Shown here piece by piece: positions 37,114 through 47,625 of a stretch of 64,000 nucleotides of DNA. The notes beneath the pieces are model-generated. The model was not told where the DNA came from, made no database searches, and worked only from the letters and a program-made list of their open reading frames with translations. Source of the DNA: Blumeriella jaapii (lineage: Eukaryota; Ascomycota; Leotiomycetes; Helotiales; Drepanopezizaceae); the NCBI GenBank assembly GCA_009599575.1, contig VWND01000003.1:310001-374000 (forward strand), read 5' to 3'. The stretch's first letter is position 1; each line of letters opens with the position of its first letter. A program made the translations under genes and the position numbers.

Positions 37114-37653
37114 GGTGACGAGAGCACGAGGAGAATAGGAGTTGGGAAAGGGGTGAGGTAGCCGAAGAAGAGTTGGGGGATGTTGATGTTGTGAATGTGA
37201 GTGTGAATGTGGGGAGGGGAGATGTGAGATGCGAGATACGAGATGCTCGATTTTCGCTTGGGGGCGGTGCCAAGTCTTTTTCGCGCCAAGCGCGCCAAGC
37301 ACCCTCATCTGGGTCTTTGGGCGGAAGAAGCGCGACCGAGACGAGACGAGACGAGAAAGCTCAGAACCGCGGTCAGCGACGACGACAACGACGACGACAA
37401 CAACAACAACAACAACAACACCCACACCAACACCAACACCAACAGCAGCAACAACAGCAACAGCAGCAGCGACAGCGACAGTCTCAGCGACAGTGTCAGT
37501 GTCAGCGGCAGCGATAGCAACAGCGACCCCGACACGACTACGAGCCCGCGACGGCCTCACCATACAACCATATCATCAAGTACATACCTATCCAAACCTC
37601 CACGGCGGCTGGCAACAACAGATAGAGAGCAACACATCACGGATGTCTTCGCA
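37114..37653. promoter_or_regulatory. Shared upstream region of Cdb4-like gene and snf5
   Basis: 540 bp between the two divergent start codons. It contains GAC/CAA/CAG trinucleotide repeats at 37378-37520. The region is continuously open in the snf5 frame from ATG 37243, so part of it may be coding if that upstream start is used. Confidence 0.6.
37378..37520. repeat. GAC/CAA/ACC/CAG/GACAGC compound repeat
   Basis: A run of imperfect trinucleotide and hexanucleotide repeats. In the snf5 frame it reads as Asp-, Asn-, Thr/Asn- and Ser/Asp-rich low complexity. Confidence 0.85.
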
Positions 37654-39910
37654 ATGGCTCCAGATCCATTGCAGGCGTCCCGCAGTACTCAATCCAATGC
37701 CGACAATCATGGCCTCGCTGCCCCTGCCCTCGCCCATCGCGGACGCACCAAGGCCGAGTTCGACAAGATCCTCCTCGAGGAGTATATGCACAAGCAGCTG
37801 TTGGATTCCGACGCCGTGTTGGGCGACCACGGCCTCACCAGCCGCTTTAGCCGCATTACCAAGACCATGCTGGCGCAGAAGGAGGACTATCTCAACGTCG
37901 CCAACAAGTACCGACCCTTCTTTCCCCCGAGTCGCATCTACGGCCCGGGCTACTGTGGCTACGGCAATGGCATGACCGACGGCCCCCCGCGCATCCTCTA
38001 TCCCCTTAGCAAGCCCCGGCTGGGACACCGCAAGACACCCAAGATGCGACAGAAGCGCAAAGACATCGCGATCCAGGCAGAGCAGGAGGAGACGCTGATG
38101 CCCGTGCGGCTGGAGATTGATTGGGACAAGATCAAGCTGCGAGACACATTCACCTGGAACTACAGTGATCGCATAACCGACCACCAGATCTTTGCGACGG
38201 GGCTCGCCGAGGACTTTGGCTTGACAGGCCCTGCCGCAGCCCCTGTGGTGGAGCAGGTCATCGCCCAGCTGCGCGATCAGATCAACGATTTCTACCCCAT
38301 CATATATCCCACCGAAGAGGCTCTGATGTCCGACCTCCCCTACTCGGCTTTCAAGGACGAGGAACTACGGATTCTCATCAAGCTGAACATCACCATTGGG
38401 CCGCACACCTTGGAGGACAAGTTTGAGTGGGACATCAATAACCCGATGAATTCGCCGGAGGAGTTTGCGCAGTGTATTGCCCGTGACTTGGCATTGTCGG
38501 GCGAGTTTACCACGGCCATTGCCCATTCTATACGGGAGCAATGCCAATTGTTCACACGAAGTTTGTACATTGTTGGATACTCGTTTGATGGGCGCCCTAT
38601 CGATGACGCCGACCTACTTGCTGCGTTCCTACCCTCTCCATTGACATCGGTATTCCGGCCCCAGCAGATCGCCAAGGATTATCTGCCATATCTATATGAA
38701 TCCACCGAACAAGAGTTAGAGCGCGGGGAAATCATCTGGTCGAGAGAGCAAAGGAGGCAGAAGCGGTCAGTGAACAGGAGAGGAGGTCCCATGCTACCAG
38801 ATTTGAAAGACAGGCAGAGGACGGTGCGGACGATGGTTGTATCATCGGTCATTCCTGGATGCGCCGACACGGTCGAGGATAGTCGATTGTTCAAACGTGT
38901 GACCGGAGCTGGAAGATCCAAACGTCCCGGTAGGGACGGCGAGATTTCGGAATCGTCTGACGAGGAAGACTCGAGTCCTGAATCGCCGGCTATGGCAGTC
39001 CCACAAGGGACTACAAGAACGAGGAATATGCGTGGCGCTGCCACGGCCGCGCAACAACGAATGGCCAACCTGGGGAGGTCAGAAACCCCCGAAGCGGCCC
39101 AAATCCATCATCACGAAACAAGAACTTCCTCCCGAAGGATCGTTGGCCGTGAAGCTCGTGAAGAAAGTGAGACTCCGACTTTGATTGTGAAATTGAAGCC
39201 CGGAAAAGAACGAATGAGGAAGTTCGAAAGAGCCATCAGAGCTGGTCGCTCTGCAACTTCGCAGCAACCTGAAGCTGTTCAGCGGGCCATGTCGACTCCC
39301 GTGCCCAGTGCTGCTGCTCGGCCTGGTTCAATGGGGCCGCCACCTTCAACCCCGAAGACTCAGAGTCACGATACTCTCCCGTCAACGACCCCAGTACCAC
39401 CGAGCCAAAATGGACGTGTTGATGCACCGCCCCCTACAGGGCCAAGCCCGCCCCAAGCAGTAAGTAATTAGTCTCGTCGTCGGTTTCGAATGCGAATTGG
39501 AAGTGGAAATTATAGAACGATGTTCCTACCTCCCCTGCTCCCACTCATTATCCCCACACATTTTCCCTTTCCCGGCTAACAAGTCTCAGTCACCTCCCGC
39601 TTGGCTTACGGCTGGTCTGAAAGACCTTCTTGCGTTATATCCAAACGACCGATTTGAAGGTATGATGAAGTACACTGCCATCAATAAAGCCAACGATATG
39701 CCGATGGCCATGCCACAACCAGGCCAGAGTTTCGAAGGAGTCAAGTTTGTGTTTTTACCGCGAATACGGTGTAACGACTGCCCTGGAAAGCTGTATACTC
39801 CCGGTCCTGAGAAGACCGTCGGCAACTTTGAGGTTCATCTCAAGAATCGTCAACACCGAGATAAAGTGATTGCGAGAACAGGTGGTACCCGGGCGTCTAA
39901 CGGGGCTTGA
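37654..39910 (+). CDS. snf5: SWI/SNF chromatin remodelling subunit Snf5
   Basis: Snf5 is a core SWI/SNF subunit contacting the nucleosome acidic patch. Two exons, 37654-39459 and 39590-39910, flank a 130-nt intron and give 708 aa. Two SNF5 repeats are visible: residues about 145-215 (MPVRLEIDWDKIKLRDTFTW) and about 240-310 (ELRILIKLNITIGPHTLEDKFEWD). A basic/acidic, Pro-rich linker leads to a C-terminal block (PPAWLTAGLKDLLALYPNDRFEG). This ends in a Cys-x2-Cys...His-x5-His pattern (CNDC ... HLKNRQH) that could be a U1-like zinc finger. I chose the ATG at 37654 because it begins ordinary protein sequence; an upstream in-frame ATG at 37243 would add 137 low-complexity residues. Sfh1 (RSC) is the paralogue alternative; the length and tail favour Snf5. 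Confidence 0.88.
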
Positions 39911-40462
39911 AGCGATCTTTGATTGGAAGACATGTGTAATATACGTGAAAGTAAGGATATCACGGTGTTCTGGAGCAGGATTAATGGGATGAGGCGACGT
40001 ATGACTGGAGGGCGACATATGGATTGCCATGGTCCGTGATGCGGCTGAAGTATTCATACCGATGATTTCATGTGAAGCGAACATCTGCTGGACGCTTTGG
40101 ATAGGAGTCTCGGTACAAGCCATTCCCGCCACATTCGCTCCTCCACTTTCTTTCTCGCCTTCTTCTCTTTCTGATCCCCCCCGGTGGCACGTGTTTAGCA
40201 GCATTAGTGTCTGATCTTGACGTGAAAGTTTTACGTTCAGTACAAACCCTTCACGCTTTGTCTCAATCCCACGCCAGCCAGTTGGCAAACTTAGCCACTG
40301 CAAAACCTACCGTGCGTGGAGTAATCTTATGTCTTTGACCCCATCAATGCTTTAGCCAACTCGAAGTGTCGATGCGGCCCGATGTCGTGCATCTAAACAG
40401 GGGTTGAATATCTGGTCAGCCCATCTCCAAAGCTTCTTACAGTATATTGTCGCAATTTATAA

Positions 40463-40514
40463 GTGTGTTTACAACCTATCAGCGTGTTTACAACCTATCT
40501 GTGTGTTTACAACC
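40463..40514 (+). repeat. Three tandem 19-bp units (GYGTGTTTACAACCTATC)
   Basis: Units start at 40463, 40482 and 40501; the third is cut short after TACAACC. Only one or two positions differ between units. Confidence 0.85.
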
Positions 40515-40561
40515 GGCGCCTCTTCCCATGTATCGGCCCCGCCTACATAGGCGTTCTTTGC

Positions 40562-40630
40562 TGAATCGAGCAAATACCCCTTGGCAGCCAGGAGGTGGGT
40601 GCAGAGACTTTAACACTCTACTACACAATA
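40562..40630 (-). repeat. Solo transposon-like terminal repeat
   Basis: On the minus strand this reads TAGAGTGTTAAAGTCTCTGC, then CTCCTGGCTGCCAAGG, then TTTGCTCGATTC. It aligns with the left arm of the 4.8-kb element and, more weakly, with the MITE ends at 9.6 kb. I found no partner arm nearby, so it is a remnant or one end of a decayed copy. Confidence 0.6.
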
Positions 40631-40808
40631 GCCTTCCTAACCTATTTCTTGGCTACGGGGATGAGGTGAAGTTACTTTGCGGTAGAACGAGGTTGGGAGA
40701 TCCGGATATCCGTAAGCCATAAATGGTTTCCTGGTCCGATAAGACGAGCAGCGAGCTTAACATCTGTTGCTCTGCGTTCTCGTGCCTTTTATTGAGATTG
40801 CCGAGAAA

Positions 40809-42666
40809 ATGGCTTCTGTCAATACCCATGCTCCGAGCGAGGCGATTGAGTCGCCATTCTCATCGTCCAGCGAGAAGTACCCCGGTGACGAGAAGAACAA
40901 GAAGGACCTGAACCTGAAAGATGCTGAAGTTGTGCTTGTCTTTGAGGATGGGGATGAGCTTCGGGAATCTGGTATGTCAACCTCACCTATTCCAGTAGAC
41001 GTGCTTGAAAGCCGACCTTGGTCACAGACTACTCACCGGAGCAATATAAAAAGCTCGTCAGAAAGGTCGACAAATTTTTGTTACCGATTATGTACGTTGA
41101 TCCCCAGCTTGAAATGGAGGAAGTACTGACATTCAACGAGGTGGTTATGCTACGGAATCCAGTTCACCGACAAAATATCCCTCGCAACCCAAGCTCTCTT
41201 TGGCTTACGCGAAGACACGGGGTTGGTCGGTCAGCAATACCAATGGCTGACCACAATGTACTTCTCTCCCCTTCTGCTTTTGCCGCCTGAAGACTCACAG
41301 CATATCCCCTCAGCTTCTACATTACCTACCTATGCGGAGAGTTTCCCTCCAACTTCCTCCTTCAGCATTGGAATCTCGGCCTCTCCCTCAGCATCTACAT
41401 GCTCTGCTGGGGCATCTGCGTGACCTGCATTGCCGCCGCCCAGAACTGGACTCATCTGATGATCCTGCGAGCGCTCCAGGGCTTCTTTGAATGCACCATC
41501 TCGCCCGGCTTCTTCCTTGTCATAGGCAGCTGGTACAAGCGTGACGAACAGGCCTCGCGCTCGCTCTTCTTCTCGTCCGCGTTTGCCGGCTTCAAGATCA
41601 TCTCGGACTTGGTGATGTATGGCATTGGGTCCCACGCCGAGCGACATGGTGGGTTGGCGCCGTGGAGGGCGATCAGTTTGTTCCTGGGGAGCTTGACTAT
41701 CGTGTGTGCGCTGTCTTGCTTTGTGCTTCTCGGGAGTCCGAAGGAGGTTCGCTGGTTGAGCAAGGACGAAAAGAGGATGGCGTGCGTTTACTCCCTTCCA
41801 TCGAATCGAGAGATAACTAATGATGAGGATAGCAATGCGAGGATTATCGGCAACAAAGCCGGTCATGACGTGACAGGGATGAAGTGGAACTGGTCGCAAG
41901 TGACAGAAGCCTTCCTGGATCCCGCCCTCTACTTCTCCACCCTTAATACCTTCCTGAACGCCGTTCCCATCGGGTGCGATCCATCTCCCTCCCCAAAGCT
42001 CCCCTCACAGCAGCTGACCAGAAACGCAGAGGACTCACCACGTTCGGCTCCCTCTTGTACAAGTCCTTCGGCTTCACCCAGCTACAAGTTCTCCTCGTCG
42101 GCATCCCGCGCCTCGTCCTGTCGCTCATCGTCTGCCTGCTCGTTGGCCTCTACACGCGCAAGGTCCCCAACCGACGCCTGTTCGTCATGGCAGCCGCAAC
42201 GCTGCCCTCGTTCGTCGGCCTCCTGGCGCTGGCCCTCCTCCCGCTGGACCGCTCCATCCGCTGGACCAAGTGGGGTCTCTACCTGATGTCCGGCCCGTCG
42301 GCCGTCTCGCTCTTCCTCGCCTGGACGCTCACGCCCTCCAACTTCGCGGGCCGCACCAAGAAGACCATCGTCTCCTCGGCCACGTTCCTGGGCTACTGCG
42401 TCGGCAACATGGTCGGCGCCCAGATCTTCCGCACCAAGGACGCGCCGCGGTACGTGCCGGGCACGATTGGGGCGAGCGTCTGTCAGGGCCTGGCAGTCGT
42501 GCTGAATCTCGCGTGGAGGGAGTGGTACGTGTGGCAGAATCGGACGAGGGATAAGCGGGCTGCCGAGGAGGGTATCACGAAGGAGGAGCAGGAAAGGCTG
42601 GGGAGGGAGATGGGGGAGAAGGACCTGACAGATTTGCAGAATCCGCATTTTAGGTACACGTTGTGA
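40809..42666 (+). CDS. MFS transporter, allantoate permease (Dal5/anion:cation symporter) family
   Basis: Plasma-membrane importer of small organic anions or vitamins such as allantoate, nicotinate or pantothenate; the substrate is not predictable. Six exons join in frame to 529 aa: 40809-40971, 41028-41091, 41141-41257, 41314-41781, 41833-41973 and 42030-42666. Family marks are the EQYKKLVRKVDKFLLPIM-W start of helix 1, DKISLATQALFGL, EDTGLVGQQYQWL, a GSWYKRDEQ motif after helix 4, and GGLTTFGSLLYKSFGF before helix 7. Twelve hydrophobic helices can be traced. The C-terminal tail is charged and cytosolic. Introns are 49-56 nt. The third intron (41258-41313, donor GTACTT) is the least certain boundary but restores the expected IFYITYLCGEFPSN reading. 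Confidence 0.88.
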
Positions 42667-45323
42667 GGCAGCGGGGTGAAGGGATACCTGGCGTATGAAA
42701 CGAGGTCGTGAAGTGGATGAAATATCCATTCGAAACGAAAGGAATATGGATTTTAGATTCCGATCTTTTGTTACTTAGTAGTGCTATTTCGAGTCGAGAT
42801 CAAGTTGGAAAAGATGATCTAAGCGTGAATCGAGGTTTTTGAAAGCATCTCATTTGCGACACAATCGAGACATTCCTGTCTTTTCATGCTAGAACACAAG
42901 AGTTAGTTCATTTACATTTTCATAGCTTGATTGATAATCGTAGCATTGTTTGACTTGTTAATTTCAATGCTTGATACAAAACTAGCATGAAATTCAACGA
43001 ATGTGCCTTCTGCGATCTGGCAGAAGTCAGGTAGTAAGAAAGGGGTAAGTATGCAACGAACGCAAGACGGAGGAAAGAAGTACGCACTTGCTGCCGTGAA
43101 ATGGCATCTGTCTACTTAGGCGTTACTTGCCAAACCTATCTTTTAGTTTACTATGTCGAATGTTATCCTTCCAATTGCGTAAAATGCATGTTGCTAATCG
43201 TCAACGCGGGATTGGATTTTTGGAACAGAGATGCACTTTAATAGAACTGTCTTTTTTGAAAGGACGCAATTGCTTTGCCCTACCTTCATTTGAGACACTT
43301 AGTTCTTCATGACGTTTGTACTTCTTGGAGGACTCAGCAACAATAACACATTATCAAACAACCAGCTGCTCCATTACCTAATTACCCAGTTTCTTAAAGC
43401 TCTATTAAAATCACCTACCGCAAAACAAACTTTTCACTTGCTAATCAAATCTCTGACACACTCCATCTGCCTGCCTCTTACCCGCCTCTCGAGCTTCTCT
43501 TCTCAGAAACGTCTATTAGCACGCCAAATCTCAGACACAGCCTTTCTATTCCGGGACCCTGTGAAGTTTCTAGATCCCGGCCATGATAACATCAGCGATC
43601 GTCATGGGGCGCACGCGAAAAAATTACTGCATCCTGAATTTTCTTATGGCGAAGAAGCAATTGCTGGACAAGACTAAATGAATTGACAAGGGAAAAAGCC
43701 ACGGCGCGCTTATTGCAATCGAGGCGAAGATCGCATGGATGGATTGTGATTTGACATATGATGCTCCGACGAATACACGTATCAAACTATCATCACTCGC
43801 ACAGCTTATACCATCTAAAGGAGAGTTTCTTACCTATTTGCGGATGGGCTTGTATTGTCACGTGACGATGTGTTAGCTGGTCATGTTCGCATCTGCGCTC
43901 AACGACTTTACAGATACAACCTGCTCCAGGGCTAGGTTCAAAGCAGATAGAACGATTGCAAGGGCAATGGACTGGATGGCCCATTCACTGCGTCGCTTTG
44001 TGACTCGATGTAAGTATTCTGCCATTTTTTCATGAGCGCCAAGATTATGGTTACCAGAAAAGGTAAACAAGAGCTAAGCGAGAATCCGGCCTAAGGAGAC
44101 TGGGGACGAAACTTGACATGTTCAATTACTCATAATCATCTTAGTAAGCACCGTAAGATTACTTCTATCAAATGGCATCATGGCTTGACCGTGACGTACA
44201 TCATCCGTATTATTGTTTTCTCGCACCCATAGGATCGGGTCTTGAGCCTTCGTCAGAGCCTACAGTGCTTGATGAGACCCAGACCCCGATTCGACATGGA
44301 GGAGAGAAGGAGAGTCAAGGCTCTATTGTTGCTTGGTGTTGGTAGCACAAAAAAATCGTAAATTCCGGGGGTAGTACAGTAACACAGCAACACGAAACTC
44401 AAGTTAAACAAAATTCGTTTCAATCTTTCCTAAGAACAGCTAGCAACTCAGAACCCAAATTGCTCTCACTTCTTGTCGTGCATAGCGGAATAACTGCAAC
44501 TCCGGAGACGGTCGCATGAACAGTCTCCAGGAATTCCAAGGAAAGAAATGAGCGAAACGAAAGGGCTTTTCTAGCACAGCTCCCCTCAAGTGAAGAAGTG
44601 ACCTACACAGACAGAGCTTGTTGGGTGTGACCGGCGTCCATCCACTCTCGAAAGGAAATCGCGCCCACAAGGCTTGCCATTCGCCGATGACGAGAACGAC
44701 GCTGTTTTCCTCACATGCTGCACAATTGCAGTCGTGATGTGACTAAACCTCCTTCTGATATCTACCTACTTTAGGAAGTATTTCCTCGCAGTTCTCTTCT
44801 ACCCAACGCCAAGCTCGCTTACGGTGTCACCCCTGCATAGGTACTTAGGTACCTAATTACAGTACCTATCCTCTGCAATTACACGTTTGCACCTCACTCT
44901 GTACTGTTCAAGCCTGATGAGGTAGCCTTCCTCAATCCCAATGACCAAGGGACCAACTGCAGGGGAGAGCGGCGTAAGAATGGCTGGGGTTTTGTTGGAG
45001 TATTGATTTTCCGTGCTGAAACTGCAATTTGGGCTTTGAATGGTAAAAATGGGGTTCGATTGACCTGACCGATGTAAAGTACAAATTTTCAGAAATGCAA
45101 AGAACTTCAATGTATTGAATTTTCGCCTGGTCTTTCTGGCCAGCGAAGTCTAATGTTTGTGCTCGAATGAGTGACTTATGGTAATCCAAGTGTTCTTGAG
45201 ACGAAACTTATGGGACATGTGTATCGGACAGTGCTTGCCAAGTACAGCTAGACCAAGTTAAATTGTCGGATCTCGTGGGAATTTCCCAGCCCACATGCAC
45301 ACTTCCGTTTCTCGGAAAAGACT
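42667..45323. other. AT-rich intergenic, no gene seen
   Basis: About 2.7 kb between the 3' ends of two MFS genes. Short open frames only, with no domain or splice-consistent series. Confidence 0.55.
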
Positions 45324-46916
45324 TCACTCTTTTACCTCTGCCTCTCGATATTCCGTCGGAGTCGACTCTCCCCCATCCTCGCCCCCCTCGTGGCCCTTCC
45401 CCCGCGGCCTTGGCAACAACGCCCAGACAATAGCGATCGCGACAAGAAGCGCCAGGACAATCGGCTGCAACGTCTTCACACCCTTCCTCTGCGCAACAGC
45501 ACCTACGATGAAGGGAAAGATGGCGCCTCCGGACCCGCCAAACGCCGCCCCGAAGCCGACACACCCGACGTGCAGGTCCTTGGGCAGCAGCTTGGTGACC
45601 ATGACTATGGCGGTCGGGAACATGGGTCCCATGAAGAAGCCGAGGAAAGCGACGGCGATGGCGGATACAACGAGCGAGGGCACGAGCCAGAAGATGAGCT
45701 CGAGAGCGACACAGCGCGAGATAAACAATTACGGAGAGGTACTCGCCGAAGCGGGAGGTGAAAAGAGGGAGCAGGAGTCGCCCGATGGTCATGCCGCCCC
45801 AGTAGGCGGTGCTGGCTGCGGAAGAGGCGAAGGGCTTTGCTTTACGCACTCGGGTCATGAAGGTGATGATCCAGCCGCCGAGGGAGACTTGGTGTGTCAG
45901 TGTCTGGATCTAGATGAGGGGAAGGAGGAAAGCGGTTTACCTTCAGCGCCGACATAGCCGAAGATGAAGAGGCAGAAGAGCCAGGTTACTTTGGACTTCA
46001 GCGCTTCTCGGGTGCGACCTGTGTTTGAGTCTGGGTCCCGTGGGTTCGCGGCTTCGTAGACGGCCCCCGTCTGTTTCCAGAACGTGAGGGCCGATGTCAA
46101 AAGTTCGAAAGATGAGCCTGCGATCTATCTGGTGTCAACACTTTCTTCATTCCCGAGAAGGAACAGCGAATGCTTGCCATGACATAGTAGAACCCATACC
46201 AGTCCAGACTGGTTTTTTCAATCAATCCCGTAGCGATCAGTGGAGCCACTGTAGCGCCCAGCGAGTAACAAGCTTGCAAGAATCCTTGCACCTCATTCGC
46301 GTTTGCCATACCGCCCAACCAGGCACACCACGCCGCGTCGATGAGTCCGTTGCCGAAGCCGATGAAGACGAACATCACCACCAGGACCGGATACGGTGGG
46401 TGAATGGCCACCACGACGAAGGGTATGAGATGACACAGAGGTCCCACGACCGCTACCCCGCGCTGTCCGAGCCTCACGTGGACAACATTGTTGACGAAGG
46501 AAGCTAAGGAGTAGCCCAAGAAGGGCGACAAGAAGATCAGGGAGACGATGGTGTAATTGAGATCGTAGTAGATTTCAAGATGTGGGATCAAGGCCTGTTA
46601 CTCGCATCAACCATGCACTCGGTCGCTTGACATGCCGTGGACCTACACCGTAAGAGCCGTCGTTCATTCCCACGATGAAGAAAGACCAGAACGTCGCGAA
46701 CACTCGCCATTTGTTCCCGCTGGGCGAGTTCCACCTCTGCAAGACTTCGACAGCAGGCCGAGTCGGCGCCTCGGTACCACGAACCGCCTCTCCAGGATCG
46801 GAAAGGCCGAGTTTTCTCCCCGACGAGGGTTGAGGGGCCGACCAAGTCTCGAGCTCGATGCCTTGCGAGGCGTTGCTCGCCTCGGTCTGAGTCACGGAAA
46901 AGGTCGAGGTGGCCAT
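45324..46916 (-). CDS. MFS transporter, fucose-permease-like (FHS-type), with one frame break
   Basis: Four exons: 46916-46647, 46594-46165, 46117-45941 and 45887-45324. The N-terminal tail leads to FWSFFIVGMNDGSYGALIPHLE, typical of this fungal permease group, followed by LSPFLGYSLASFVNN and GFGNGLIDAAWCAWLGGM. The second half carries GYVGAEGVSLGGWI and FLGFFMGPMFPTAIVM. At about 45708 the frame must move by one base (VIVYLALC continues as ALELIFWLVPSL). A 34-nt intron at that point would be too short for a fungus. With one base removed the length is about 479 aa, normal for the group. Sugar or other small-molecule transport is likely, substrate unknown. The exon 2 donor (GTTCCT) is weak. 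The gene is divergent from the next MFS gene. Confidence 0.78.
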
Positions 46917-47625
46917 GAGCGTGCGTGGGAACGATAGGGGGATGTGAGATGTGAGATCTGGGCCGTGTTCGTTTGCTTTGATCTCTTGCCACTCCAGGGA
47001 GCTTATATATGTTCCCGAGAGCTCCGGTATGGTGTTGAAGGTGGGGGCCACGACAGCCCGGACGGATGGGATTTGCAATCCGTATCTTGGCATGCGGTCG
47101 AATCCGAGTTGATTGGATCCTCGACGATGTAGCTTGCAGACCGCTCGTCCTTGTGCGAGCTTTCCATGCTGTGTGAAGTCGACGATAGTTGACAAGCGTT
47201 TGTGACGAGGTTTTGGGAGCAAGGGAAGATGGGGAGAAGGGGAAAAAAGGGGAGGAAGGGGTGAAGGGGAGAAGAACAGGAAGAAAAGAAAGACAGAAAG
47301 AAAGAAAGAGAGAAACAAGAGACAGTGCATCTCATGAGCTTGTCCCGGTTGGGCTTAGCAGCGGCTGGTCCCGCCAGCGACTTTCTCGAGCCCTTAGTTC
47401 AGCGTTCAGGTCTGGATGACGCACCCGAGCCGCATTTATTTCTCACACACAACCCAACTTCGTCTCTTTGGCCCTTTCATGGTCTGCGAATGCTCCAAGG
47501 TCGATGGCATTGCGCACAGCTACCGCGATACGCACCCAGCAGACCCTGAACCCCAGCACGGAGACATTCATCGGCGGTCTCGGACCTGTCTCTCCATTCT
47601 TTGGCGGCCTCAGCGGCCGTCCACC
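46917..47625. promoter_or_regulatory. Shared upstream region of two divergent MFS genes
   Basis: 709 bp between the start codons. It includes a GAAAGA/GGGGAGAAG purine-rich stretch at 47216-47320. There is no recognised binding site that I can defend. Confidence 0.5.

Larger units (their letters stand above)
39911..40808. other. Intergenic with repeat remnants
   Basis: It holds three 19-bp tandem units at 40463-40514 and a single inverted-repeat end related to the elements at 4.8 and 9.6 kb (40562-40630). No gene is seen. Confidence 0.6.

Noticed and set aside
45685..45740. A 34-nt GT-AG intron to explain the MFS frame break
   Set aside because: Shorter than fungal introns (the others here are at least 47 nt), and it would delete part of a conserved helix.
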